Origin: Halichoerus grypus
Taxonomy: Eukaryota > Chordata > Mammalia > Carnivora > Phocidae
Direction of reading: 5' to 3'
Length of the DNA stretch: 64,000 nucleotides
NCBI RefSeq assembly: GCF_964656455.1
Contig: NC_135722.1
Location: forward strand, 50,176,628 to 50,240,627
Below the pieces are notes generated by a model. That model had not been told where the DNA came from. It saw nothing but the letters and a program-made list of their open reading frames with translations, and made no database searches. The position numbers and the translations under genes were made by a program. Positions 46,391-57,507 of the stretch are shown piece after piece. Positions within the stretch are counted from its first letter, which is position 1. Each line of letters starts with the position of its first letter.

Positions 46391-47236
46391 GTCAACTGCT
46401 TCCACTACAGCTTCAGAAAATATGGTTGTAATATATGTTCCTCTATCCATCCATTCTACAGATTGCTTGCTTCCCAACTGTATGCCCACATCCGGTTTAA
46501 GCCTCATTCTGACCAGAATCTACCTCTCCATAGTAGGCCGTGAATTAATAATTCTGACCATGTATAATAATCTCTGACTTTCCAATCCTCCTTGAACATT
46601 TTCCGGTCCATACCTTTATATGTTTATTGGGCACACTGAGCGAAGATATCTATCCCAACAAGTATCTGGAGAGATTAATTAACTCCATAAAATTACACAG
46701 TAAGTAATGTTCATATCTATATGTAAATACCACCCCTTTCCACTGGTTCCCACCAGCAAAAATGAATGACTCTGGAAATTTCAAATGAAACTTATTAATA
46801 TTAAATGAAACAAAGAAGTTTGGAAGCATGAAATCAATCTTGATAAAGTACAGTTTTCACTCATTTGTTAATTCAAAAAAATTATATATTGAGTGTCCAT
46901 CATATGTTCTGAACTACATTAAGTACTTGGGAAAGACTGAAATAAAGTTAAAAGGGTACCTGTTCTTATAAAGTATATAGATTAGCAGGGAAGATATACT
47001 ATTAGTAAGTTATGGTGCAGTATGAGAAACTGTAACATAAGTAAAGAAAGGCATGTCAGAAGAGCTTTCTGGACAAAAATGAAGTCTAAATTAAAATCTA
47101 ACGTATATGTAGGAGTTCCTATTCTTCCAGCACATTGACTGCACCATGCTCTCATACTTTACCTGCCATTTTCTTTTTAATATTTTTCTCTCTTGCTTCC
47201 AGCCTATTGTACATACACACTTTATTTTTATAAAAA
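46391..47236. other. Intergenic; ancient repeat near 46890-46990
   Basis: 'tattgagtgtccatcatatg' then 'gtacctgttcttataaagta' resembles the unassigned ancient repeat seen near 1950. No gene. Confidence 0.4.
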
Positions 47237-47250
47237 ATACTCAAAGAACC

Positions 47251-47441
47251 AGGCACCTGGGTGGCTCAGTCATTAAGCATCTGCCTTCGGCTCACGTCAT
47301 GATCCCAGGGTTCTGGGATTGAGCCCCGCATTGGGCTCCCTGCTCAGCCAGGAGCCTGCTTCTCCCTCCCCACTCCCCCTGCTTGGGTTCCCTCTCTCGC
47401 TGTCTCTCTCTCTGCCAAATAAATAAATAAAAATCTTTAAA
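47251..47441 (+). mobile_element. Can-SINE, full length
   Basis: Head 'gcacctgggtggctcagtca', tail AAATAAATAAATAAAAATC. Target duplication aatactcaaagaac / agtactcaaagaac. Confidence 0.94.
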
Positions 47442-47495
47442 AAGTACTCAAAGAACATATAAACACAAAAGGCAAAAGAACAGGAATGTCTGAAT

Positions 47496-47555
47496 CCCAG
47501 AGTGACTATAATGGAGCAAAAACAACCCAGAGTGACTATAATGGAGCAAAAACAA
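47496..47555 (+). repeat. 30-bp perfect tandem duplication
   Basis: Two identical adjacent 30-base units start at 47496 and 47526 (each begins cccagagtgactataatgg). Short after the SINE and before an ancient L1. Confidence 0.93.
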
Positions 47556-47574
47556 TCTGGGGATTTTTCTTGAA

Positions 47575-47922
47575 AAAATTGTTAATGACATACAATGGAA
47601 TAGTGTTCAGCAATAAAAAGGAATAAACTACCACTACACACCACAACATGAATGAATCTCACATGTATTATGCTAAGAAGCCAGACATGGGAGACTACAT
47701 ACTGCAGGGTCCATGACATTCAAAAAAGAGAAAGTATAGGCATGGAAAACAAATGAGAGCTTGTCAGGGATTGGGTACGGATGCAAAGGGGTAACATGAG
47801 GGAATTTTGAACAGTGATGTATTTATTCTATATCTTGGTGTCACTGGTGGTTACAAGATTCTATGTATTTGTCAAAAGTTGATTAGAACCATATACTAAA
47901 AAGCGTGAATTTTATTGTACAT
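47575..47922 (+). repeat. Ancient L1 3' end
   Basis: 'gacatacaatggaatagtg', 'cagcaataaaaaggaataaac', 'acaacatgaatgaatctcac', 'tatcttggtgtcactggtgg' and 'gtcaaaagttgattagaacc' are landmarks of older L1 3' regions. Non-coding. Confidence 0.8.
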
Positions 47923-47940
47923 AAATGTTGATAAGCTGTG

Positions 47941-48048
47941 GGGTGCCTAGCTGGCTCAGTTGCAAGACTATGTGACTCTTGATCTTGGGGTTGTGAGTTT
48001 AAGCCCCACAAGGGTGCAGAGATAACTTAAAGAAATAAAATTTTTTTA
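47941..48048 (+). mobile_element. Short tRNA-type SINE with perfect duplication
   Basis: Only about 108 bases: tRNA-like 'gtgcctagctggctcagttg', 'gactcttgatcttggggttg', 'gagtttaagccccacaaggg', then A-rich. It lacks the CT-rich part of the usual Can-SINE. The flanks repeat aaatgttgataagctg exactly (47923-47938 and 48049-48064). Confidence 0.85.
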
Positions 48049-48169
48049 AAATGTTGATAAGCTGTTACATACCATTTTAAGGATAATTCATATCTATCAA
48101 GCTACCTAAGATAAATTATTGCTTTCAGCAAAACCATTATACAAAGGCATATTATAACCCATTAGATTT

Positions 48170-48385
48170 GTACTATTCAATACAGTAGCTTCTAGCTACA
48201 TGTCACTACTTAAATTTATATTTCAATTAATTAAAATAAAATAAAATTTAAATATTCAGTTCCTTGGTTGTACTACCAAAGTTTAAAGTGTTCAATAGTT
48301 ATGTGTGGCTAGTTTAATTAATGCATTAAACAACAGAGATTTAGAACACTTCCATCACTGCAGGAAATTCTATTGGACAGTGGTA
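48170..48385 (-). mobile_element. hAT-type miniature DNA transposon
   Basis: The right end 'gaaattctattggacagtgg' and left end 'ttgtactattcaatacagtagc' are inverted versions of the familiar 'actgtccaatagaa' terminus. The inside has 'tgtggctag' and a long AT-rich stretch. No transposase. Same family as 51420-51600; name not fixed. Confidence 0.55.
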
Positions 48386-48439
48386 CATTTGATGCTTTTC
48401 CCTGACTTGATTGCATCTACACAGAACTCATAGATGCCA

Positions 48440-49390
48440 TTAAGGGCCAATCCTATCCCCACAGAACACTCGGACAATCTGCTGCCAGATCTGCTTGGTC
48501 CTAACACTGTACACAATAGGATTGAGCACAGGAGGAAGCAAAAGGTAGACATTGGCCATAAGAGTGTGTACTATTGGTGACAAATGTTTCCCAAAGCGGT
48601 GAATCAGAGTCATGCCAATGAGAGGCACATAGAAGAACAATACTGCACAGATATGAGAGAAGCAGGTGCTGAGAGCCCTGAGTCTCTGTTCTTGGGAAGC
48701 AATACCCAGTACTGCCTGGAGGATTAGAAAGTAAGAAATTGAAAGGATCAAGGCATCCAGTACAATGATGAAGATCACAGCCAGCAGGCCATAGATGCTA
48801 TTGCCACGGGTGTCAGCGCAGGCAAGCCTTATGACATCCTGGTGGAGGCAGTATGCATGGGAAAGGATATTGGAGTGGCAGAAAGGTAGCCTTTTGATGA
48901 GGAAAGGCACAGGGTACACTGCACCCACACTTCGTAGCAGGACTATTGCTCCAATCTTGCCGATGACTCCATGACTGAGAAAGGTAGCGTAAGTGCAAAG
49001 GGAAGCGAATAGCCACAAAGCGATCAAAGGCCATGACAACCAGAACACCTGATTCTACTGCCCCAAAGGTATGGATAAAGAACATCTGAGTGATGCAGGC
49101 ATCAAGGGTTATTGAGCGCCAGTTGAACCAGTGAACACTAATCATGGTGGGCATGGGAGATAGTGAAAGGCTGAGGTCAGTGGCAGCTAGCATAGCCAAA
49201 AATAATACATAGGCTCATGGAGACTTTGCTCAACCTTGATGACAACAAGGATGATGACGTTGCCTAAGAACGTGGTACTGTAAAGAAGGCAAAGGGGCAA
49301 GGTCATCCAGAAGTCTTTCTCTGGCATTCCCGGAATCCCAGTCATGGTAAAGTTCTGGTGGTTATCAGTAGTTTGGTTGAATGGTTACAT
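48440..49390 (-). pseudogene. OR51H-like olfactory receptor, stop and two frameshifts
   Basis: Class I receptor best matching the OR51H group by GIPG.P.K..W, IKVEQSLHEP, ESGVLVVMAFDRFVAIRFPLH and PVPFLIKRLPFCHSNILSHAYCLHQ. The only plausible ATG (49388-49390) is followed directly by TAA, then PFNQTTDNHQNFTMTGIPG in frame. One base is missing near 49198-49200: the frame goes off after LHEPMYYF and homology resumes at LAMLAATDL. One extra base lies near 48992, between FPLH and YATFLSHGVIGKIG. From there the frame is open to the stop at 48440, with ALSTCFSHICAV (TM6) and PPVLNPIVYSVRTKQIW (TM7). Span is 951 bases, 317 codons when both shifts cancel. The naming of the parent gene is less certain than for the other ORs. 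Confidence 0.82.
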
Positions 49391-50064
49391 AGTGGAATGA
49401 AGGTCTGACTGGGCAAAAAGAGAAGAATTCATTAAGTCAAAAAGCTTCAGTTAGAATCAGTGGCTATAAGTATTGAGATAGTAGCCATAAGAAGGAGTGA
49501 CTTCAATATTATTCTAATACATTTATGTTCACAATCTGATAGAGAAACTGATTGTCCTACCCCATGAGGCAATAAATCAATGACCATTATATGCTAAAAT
49601 ATACTTAGGAGAAAGAAAAAAGAAAAAACTTCAATCAACATCTGCATCCAATAGGGATATAATTCATCCAGAAACATCAAGGAGTTAGCTGACTTGTTTC
49701 CTTGCTAAGAAAGAATTTTATATTCGACATTTATGTGGGTAATGACACTGATGCCAATAACCAGAAAGGAAATGTTAGCAAGCACAAATGTGACATAAGG
49801 GTTGTTCATAAACACAGATATGCAGATGTGTGTGTCTTTATCTTGACTGTGATCTTAAATTGTGGTGATTTAGACATTATGCTCATTGGGACTCAATTTT
49901 CCACCTGCATGATGTGGGACAGAGGAAGAAATATACTCTTTAAGGTCTGTAAAGCTCTAACCTTCTGCATTCCTGGGAGTGTGTGGGTACTAAAAGGACC
50001 TGAGCTTGCAGCAGGTGATGGAGGGAGAAGTTACTCTGGCTGCCAAAAAACTTTAGAAGGACCC
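49391..50064. other. Intergenic, nothing recognised
   Basis: Upstream flank of the OR51H-like pseudogene. An open frame from 49702 runs on into the neighbouring LTR and is fortuitous. Confidence 0.45.
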
Positions 50065-50555
50065 ATTATGGTAGGCAGAATAAAGATCTCCAAGGATGTT
50101 CAAATCCTAATTCTTGAAACCTATGAATATGTTAGCTTACACGGCAAAAGAGATTTTGCAGATGTGATTAAAACTAAGGATCTCAAGATGAGGAGATCAT
50201 CCTGGATTACCAAGGTAGGCCAAATCTAATCATATGAGTCCTTAAAATTGAAGAAATTTTCCCAGCTGCAGAGAACCAGAGAGATAGCAGCATGAGAAAG
50301 ACAGCACGACTGGTGAAGGTGAAGGAAGGGGACAGAAAGCCAAGAAATATGGGTAGCCGCTAGAAGCTGGAAAAGGCAGTGGAATGGAATTTTCTCTAGA
50401 GTCTTCAGAAAGGGATGCAGACTTGCTGACGCCTTGATTTCAGCCCAGTAAGGGTCTTGTTGGATTTCTGACTTTAAGAACTGTAAGAAAATAATTATAT
50501 GTGTATTATAAACCACTATGTTTGTTGTAATTTGTTATGGAAAAAGTAGAAAACC
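50065..50555 (+). repeat. MLT1-like LTR (ERVL-MaLR), solo
   Basis: Same order of landmarks as 11276-11747: 'ttgcagatgtgattaaaac', 'catcctggattaccaagg', 'agaagctggaaaaggcagtgg', 'ctgacgccttgatttcagcc', 'ggatttctgactttaagaactg', 'gtaatttgttatgg'. Diverged; no internal part. Confidence 0.75.
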
Positions 50556-51419
50556 TTACCCAGAGGGGCCAGAGTAGAGTTGCTTTAGCTCCTTTTCAGA
50601 AATATTCCAACTCTTCTCCTTCAGTCTTTTACTCAGGCCCTGTCTTCTTCTTTGGTAAGAAATGAAATGAATGAAATGAAATTAATTCCACACATAGAGG
50701 ATTCCAAAAGACAAGGTCCAAACATTTTTCAGATTGGTGAAGTCAATATCCCTGGTGTTAAAAATTCAACTGGGCTTAAGTTTCCCTGTCCCTCCATAGA
50801 GACTTCCCCTTCTCCGCATTCCATACTTCTTTGAGGCTGTTCTAGTAAACTCCACCTTGAGTCACCAGTATCTGTATTTCCTACTCTGAGTAAAACCTAG
50901 ATAGACCTGTGAGCCATTCTAGACATTAATGCCTAACACTTGCAGTGACAAAGATCAATATTAAAATCTTGGTGCCACACAGCCCTCTTCTATTTCAATT
51001 ATTTGCTATTATCTTCAGGAAGATATATCCAAATGTGCACCTGAGCTAATCACTTTTTGGGCCAGTCTAGCCACAGTTGATAAGGGTTCAGGATTAAAAG
51101 AAAGAATAGGACTGTCATGGCTCTTATTGTTTGAGTTATGATGCTAATGAGAATCTGATGGAGAGTCTCCCAAATAAGAATGTTACACACACACACACAC
51201 ACAAATACAAGCAAAGTTCTGTATAAAAATTAAGTGAATTCATATATTATTTAAGAGCATCTCAGGACCCATGTTAGAGAAAATGGAACAGGAGCCTGGG
51301 TCACAACAAGGAGAAAAGTCACTAGACAAATTGCAAGGGGCAGAAAGCTCTGGGTGCTTGGGCATGACTAGAAACCAGACAGAGTTACTCCAAGTTTCTT
51401 GTAAGTCAATAGTTTAGTT
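50556..51419. other. Intergenic; (CA)10 at 51184-51204
   Basis: Unique sequence apart from a short CA run. No genes. Confidence 0.45.
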
Positions 51420-51602
51420 CTACACTGTCCAATATCATAGCCACTAGATATCTGTGCCTATTGACATTTAAATTAAATTAAAACATCAGTATCTTAGTTT
51501 CACTAGCCACGTTTCAGGTGTTCAATAACTTCATATGGCTAGTGACTATTGAACTGTGTGGTACAAACATAGAAAATTTCCATAATCCAGAAAGTTCTAT
51601 TG
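51420..51602 (+). mobile_element. hAT-type miniature DNA transposon
   Basis: Left end 'ctacactgtccaatatcatagccactag' and right end 'agaaagttctattg' mirror each other; the centre has 'tatggctagtgactattgaactg'. Same family as 48170-48385. No transposase. Confidence 0.6.
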
Positions 51603-51769
51603 AAATTTGAAAAATTGATCCTGCAGACTATAGATTTAAAGGATACCAACATTCTAGCTGACCTCTTGACAAATCTTAGATCCAGTTGGATTTGTGGGTC
51701 TTTTACCTATATACTGCATAACCTGTGTCTCTTTACATACTTTTCTCTGTCTTGTCTCTTTTCTGGAAA

Positions 51770-52020
51770 AGTGAATAAGAAAATAGCTTTAAAACTAAAG
51801 ACTCTGGAAATAGATCATCTGGGTTTAAATCCTGGGTCTGTGACCTTGAACAAGTTACTTAATAATCTCTATGCTTTATTCCTTACCTCTTTAAAATTAA
51901 AATGAAAATAATAGTATTTACCATGGGATAGTTAAAAGTATTCACTGGAAATGTTGATAGGTCATTTAGGTGAGCACCAGACAAAGAATCAACACTCAAT
52001 AAAGGGTAGCTACAATCAAT
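51770..52020 (+). repeat. MIR SINE
   Basis: 'catctgggtttaaatcctgggtctgtgacc', 'gaacaagttacttaataatctc' and 'caacactcaataaagggtag' are in MIR order. Confidence 0.85.
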
Positions 52021-52542
52021 GTTCATCTGTTATCTATAAATTTTGTAATGTTTCATTAACTGTGAAAACTGTCTCTGAAGACATTTATAAGCCATGAAAT
52101 CCATTAATATACTGCTAAGTTTATCTACCTACCCATATATTAGTTATATATTTTGATCAAATTCTATATTACCTAAATCTCTCCATGCCTCAGCCAGTTT
52201 AGCCCAACACTGAAAATCTATGGCTTGTAGGTAGTGGCTGTTGCAGTGCTCAAGATGGGACATCTATGGATCTGTGCTCAGTGATTCTGCACTTAATTAT
52301 GAAGGCTTACTGTAAAGGATTTATTGGAAGCAGGTCCTAGATAAACTAGAGATGAAAGAATGATATGCTAGTAGGAGTCATGAGTAGTGAATATCAGTAA
52401 GAGGAAGAAAAGAATAAGGGTAATTGATTCTGAGGGACTAGAACCCCAAAAGCAACACCACACTGACCATCTGAGGAGCTCGATCCCAAAGACCAGCACA
52501 GTCCTTCCAGAATTCAAGAGAGGGATTACAAACTAGGCTCTT
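52021..52542. other. Intergenic, nothing recognised
   Basis: No gene or repeat recognised. Confidence 0.4.
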
Positions 52543-52720
52543 TTATTTATTTATTTTTTTAGAGAGAGCGCGGGGACAGTCAGAGGGAGAGAGAGAATCT
52601 TAAGAGGCTCCATGCCCAGAGCGGAGCCCCACATGAGGCTTGATCTCACAACCCTGAGATCATGACCTGAGCCGAAATCAAGAATCAGACCCTTAGCCAA
52701 ATGAACTACCCAGGCACCCC
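52543..52720 (-). mobile_element. Can-SINE, older subtype
   Basis: Antisense copy with 'gatctcacaaccctgagatcatg' and head complement 'aactacccaggcaccccc'. Target duplication caaactaggctctt / caaactaagctctt. Confidence 0.9.
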
Positions 52721-53635
52721 CAAACTAAGCTCTTGATTCCTTAAGATCTAAAGAACTCAGGAAGAGATTTTCATGTTTAATTAACTTACTGATTAATGGC
52801 TTCATATTTGTCAAATGCCTACTAAGTACTAGGCATGCCATAGTAATCAGAGGACCAAAGGAGCAACTTCTTTCCTTATCAAAGAAAACATGAAAAACAA
52901 GAGGAGAAACAGGAGTGGAATATGTACCTGGGGTTGAATGAAGACATGCTTTACAGAAGGGTCAATATATCCAGCTTGTATCACCAGCTGCACTCAGCCT
53001 AACTCTGTTTCCGTCAATACCAGTGACAGACCATGGACAGAATCAAACCTAAACTTTCCTCACAGCAAAAGGGCAGGAGCTTCTGTGGCTTATGAAGCAT
53101 ATGTGGGGATGGAGGTGGAAGAGAAGATAGGCAACAAGAGTCTTTCTTTTCTATTGCTATGGAACTACAGTTCAATGCTCTTTTCCACCCAGGAAGCCAA
53201 GTGGAAGAGCTATTCTCTAAAGGACAGGACCGAGCATAAAATACTCTAAGTGTCTGAGCTGCAGGCTGAAGCACAGTTCTGGCCCTTTGGATTTGTCCTC
53301 TGTAGGAGCCATGGACTAGTCTTTCACCTGGGGAAGGAATATATTTGCTATTTGCCTTGAGCCAGGACTGAAGGAAGGGCAAAAATTTGAAGACTCTTGT
53401 TTCTCTCATCAGGCTTTGGTAGTAGAATATACTCACCACTGAATTCTTCATATGTACAGTTCAAATTGTTATTTCTATTTTAATGAAAAATGTAAAGGAA
53501 ATGGAAAAATAATTCTTGCTGAAAAAATTCTTGCTGCAACTGAGGATTCTAGGTTCTTTATAGATATATAAAAATCATGAGCAATCACTTTATATGATGA
53601 TGTAGAGAAATAATGCAAAAGATAATGGGCAGGCA
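52721..53635. other. Intergenic, nothing recognised
   Basis: Overlapping open frames on both strands (52938-53249 plus, 53014-53451 minus) have no recognisable domain and no supporting signals. Confidence 0.4.
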
Positions 53636-53639
53636 TTTT

Positions 53640-53880
53640 AAATTATTTCAGTCTTTAATAATAAAAAAATCTAATATTTATTAAATGCTTATTTATGCTT
53701 CAGCCTCTGTTTTTACCTCTTTACATATACTATCTCTTTTAATGACTAAAAAAACCTTATGAGAGAAGAACTGTTGCCAATATGCATCAGTAAAATAAGA
53801 GTCAGAGAAGTTAATTAACTTGACTCAAATCCCAAAAATAAAATTTAAATCCAGCTGCTCTGAACATTATGCTATGAAGG
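53640..53880 (-). repeat. MIR SINE
   Basis: Antisense pattern: 'tatttattaaatgcttattt', 'ctttacatatactatctctttt', 'gagtcagagaagttaattaac' and 'aaatccagctgctctga'. Confidence 0.7.
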
Positions 53881-54470
53881 TCTATTTAGTCCTATAGGAG
53901 ATGATAAGCTTTAGGCCACAGAGACAACTTCTGCCACCAAATTCAAAGTCCAGACCAAACAGTACACTGGGCTTAACAGACCCTACCTCCTCCACTCCAA
54001 CTAGTCTGTCCTGACCTCTAAAGATTTCTCTATGAATTGTCCATAACTACAGTCCCCTCCATTCTGTGAAAGCATCCTCAGAGAAAGCACTACCTGGGCC
54101 TCAGTTTGTTTCCCAACTCACCCAAAGCCTAGTCTAGGAGATGAGAGTCGTTTCCGATGCTGGCCACCATAGCAGTATAGCCAGAGATTTAAAACCTGCA
54201 GGACCCTAATCCAGAATTCCCTCTGAAGTGATCCTCTAGAGACAAAGCATCAGTCTTCATGGAGAAGTCCCCAGGGCCAACAGCTATATAATCTCAGGCT
54301 TCTGGGCATTTTGGTCTTCTTTGTCTTGATCTCAGAGGACCTAGTTTTCCCTAATTCAAACCTGCGACCAACCAAATATAGACTTCGTCTCAGTCCTTTG
54401 TGAATGGTACCTCACTAGCTATACCAAAATGCAAATATACTTTAGTGCCTAATCTTTACAATTCTCTCTA
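53881..54470. other. Intergenic, nothing recognised
   Basis: No supported feature. Confidence 0.4.
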
Positions 54471-54552
54471 AAAGAGAGAGAAAGAGAAAGAGAGGGAGAG
54501 GAGGGGAGGAAGGAAGGAACGAAGGAAAGCAAGCAAGCAAGCAAGCAAGAAA
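54471..54552 (+). repeat. Purine-rich compound microsatellite
   Basis: GAGA and GGAA units pass into five GCAA units (aagcaagcaagcaagcaag). Confidence 0.93.
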
Positions 54553-54589
54553 AAATGTAAAAGAAAAGGTCATTCATGTTTCCTTCTAG

Positions 54590-55425
54590 TTACTACTTCT
54601 CATTCCTTCCTCAGCTTCATAGTAAAGCCTTTCAAAGTTGTGGTCTGTAGTCTCTGTTTCCATGTACTCCCCATTCTCTCCTCAGTTCACTTCAGTGAGA
54701 GTTCTTTCCCACATCACTGAAAGCATCTTTGCAGGTGTCTCCAATGGCCTGCTTATTGTTAAACCCAGAGAACATTCCTCACCTTACTCTCCTTTTCAGC
54801 AGGATTCAAAACAGTGGAAAATTGCCTCCATGTTGAGTTACTTTCATTTCTGATTTTTTTGTGACACCATGTTTTCCTCCTGCTTTAATTTCCACTCTTC
54901 GATATCCTTTGATGGCTTATCTCCCTCCTACATCACTAAATGTTAGTGTGTCTCTTATTTGGTCTTTTTCCCTATACTTTAATCCCACTCTCCCTGAGTG
55001 ATATTATTAAATCCTATTGATTTAATATCTCCATACGTCGATTACCCCCAAAAGCATATCTTCAGGCCTGAATTCTGTCTTGATCTCCAGACCAATTACT
55101 ACTTGATAATTCCATGTGGATATCAAATAGGAAACTTAAAATTAGCACAGTGAATACTGTAAAACAAAAACAAAACTTCTTCCTATTTGCTTATAGTTAA
55201 TTTCAATAAATCACACTAACCATACCACAATCCACCCAGTTACTCAAACCAAAATTCCAGATCTTTTCTTACCCTCTCCCTTACATTTAATCCATTACCA
55301 TGGCCTATTGAGTCCAAACCAAAATATATTTCACATACTTCAAATTCCCTTCATCTTCGCTCCTACCATGCCAGCAAGGTTACCATGACCTCTTGTAGAA
55401 TAGAGCAATAGTCTCCTAATGACTT
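54590..55425 (+). repeat. L2 LINE fragment
   Basis: 'tgatctccagaccaattactac ... ttccatgtggatatcaaataggaaacttaaaa', then 'tggcctattgagtccaaacc' and 'cttcgctcctaccatgccag' follow the L2 3' half. Old and non-coding. Confidence 0.65.
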
Positions 55426-55429
55426 TTTT

Positions 55430-57038
55430 TTTAATTTGTTCTTTTATTTGTCTTATTTTGTTATGGTGTAATTTACAAATCATAGAACTGATCCATTTTA
55501 AGTGTACAATTTGAAGAGTTTTAGTAAATTTATACAATTGTGAAACTATTACCCCAAAACAGTCTTAAAACTTCCATTACATAAAAAGATTCCTTGACGG
55601 TGGTTTGAGATCAGCCCTGGGCATGTCTCCAGCTCCAAGAAACCACAGATATGCTCTCTGTTTTCATAGTTTGCCTTTAATAGAAATTTCATATAAGAGG
55701 AATCATAAAATATATTGTCTTTTGTCTCCCAGTTAACATAGTGTTTTGAGTTTTATCCATGCTGCTGAATATATTCATAGCTTGTTCTTTTTCCTTCCTG
55801 AGTAGTATGTCATTGTATGGGTAAAACATATTTATTTACTCATTTGGTAGTTGAAATACATTTGGGTTGTTTACCACTTTTGACTATTATGAATAATGTT
55901 GCTAGAAATATTAGCATATAATCTTTGTATGGACATGTTTGGGCAGATATCTAGAAAAGGAATTACTGGGGGTAGTATGATAGGTATTTCTCTAATTTGG
56001 AAGAAGATGTCCAACTTTTTGGGGCTGAACCATTTTACACTCACATCACCAATGTATAAGGATTCAAGTTTAATGTAACTATTGATTTGGTTAGATTTAC
56101 ATCCGTCATGTTATTTGTTTTTTATATGTTTCAGTCTTTTTTGGTTCTTCCTTTTCTCCTTGTCTTCTATCATGTTAAAGATTTTTATTGTACTGTTTTA
56201 ATAGTTGACTGCTTTTTTTTTTTCCAGAACTTTGAATATGCCATTCGACTGCTTTCCAGACTCCATTTTTTTTTCCTGATAAAAAGTTAGGAATTATTTC
56301 AAGCTTTTTAGCCTGTAACTTGATTAGTCATTTTCTTCTGCCATTATCAGTCTTGGGCTTTTGGCAGTTTGATTATAATGTTTCTATGTGTTAATATCTT
56401 TGTATTTATTCTAATTAAGATTTCTTGAGCTTCTTGGACATGTGGACTTTCTTGTTGTTGTTAAATATATAAAGTTTTTAACATTGTATCTTCAAATATT
56501 GATTCTGTTACTTTGCTCTCTTCTTCTGGACCTATCAATATACATATGTTGGTATGTCGATGTTGCCCCACAAATATCTGAGACTCTGTTCATTTTTCTT
56601 CAATATTTTTCTCTATATTATTTGAACTTGAGACTTCTCTATTTGTCTTCAAGTTCACAGATTCTTCCTTCCCCTTCCTCAAATCTGCTGAGTCCATGTA
56701 TTGATTTTTTTTTTTAAATTTCAGTTTATTATATTTTTTAAATTCTTTTGTTTCTTTCCTATAGTATCCTTTCCTCTATGGAGTTTCCTTATTCATTCAA
56801 TCATTTACCATTGTATTTTCTTTAATTACTTGAACATAATTTTCTTTAATTCTTTGAATGCATTTATAATAGATTATTTGAATTATTTGTCTGCTAAAAT
56901 CAACATGTGGGTCCTTTAGGAGTCACATTAGGAATCTATTGATTGCTGTTTTTCTTGATTATGGTCAAGTTTTCCTATTTCTTTGAAACTCTTAGAGTTT
57001 TTTTTGAAAACTGAATGTCTTAAATATTATAGCATAGC
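55430..57038 (-). repeat. HAL1-like / ancient L1 fossil
   Basis: On the minus strand, 57000-56400 looks like ORF1-region sequence (complement of 'ctcttcttctggacctatca', 'caagttcacagattcttcct'). 56400-56080 is the segment after it ('tttggcagtttgattataatg', 'ttgagcttcttggacatgtgg'). 55430-56070 is a 3' UTR-type end ('ggtgtaatttacaaatcatag', 'cattttaagtgtacaatttg', 'gaataatgttgctagaaata'). ORF1 and 3' end appear within 1.6 kb with no recognisable reverse transcriptase, the layout of a half-L1 (HAL1), although a deleted ordinary L1 is possible. Confidence 0.55.
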
Positions 57039-57507
57039 CATACACAAAGATAAACTCAAAATGAATGAAAGACCTCAATGTGAGATAGGAATCCATCAAA
57101 ATCCTAGAGGAGAACATAGGCAATAATCTCTTAGACATCCGCCACAGCAACTTCTTTTAAGGTACATCTCCAAAAGCTAGTGAAACAAAAACAAAAATGA
57201 ACTTTTGGGGCTTCATCAAGATAAAAAGCTTCTGAACAGCAAAGGAAACAGTCAACAAAACAAGGAGGCAACCCACAGAATGGGAGAAGATATTTGCAAA
57301 TGACATATCAGATAAAGGGCTGGTATCCAAGTTCTATAAAGAACTTCTCAAACTCAACACCCAAAAAACAAATAATCAAGTCAAAAAATGGGCAGAAGAC
57401 ATGGACAGACACTTCTCCAAAGAAGACATACAAATGGCTAACAGACACATGAAAAAATGTTCATCATCATTAGCCATCAGGGAAATTCAAATCAAAACCA
57501 TATTGAG
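57039..57507 (+). mobile_element. Older L1 ORF2 fragment, hit by a younger L1
   Basis: Sense ORF2 C-terminal stretch beginning 'catacacaaagataaactc' and running through '..gacatggacagacacttctcc' to 'aatcaaaaccatattgag', where it stops abruptly at the 5' end of the next L1. The remainder of this copy is expected beyond the younger element. Confidence 0.88.

Noticed and set aside
47496..47555. Direct repeats as a CRISPR-like array
   Set aside because: Only two adjoining copies without spacers, in a mammalian genome.
49702..50229. 175-codon open frame
   Set aside because: Its second half is the MLT1-like LTR; no domain, no splice or promoter signs.
53014..53451. 145-codon minus-strand frame, with a 103-codon frame opposite
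   Set aside because: No homology recognised, low-complexity composition; likely chance.
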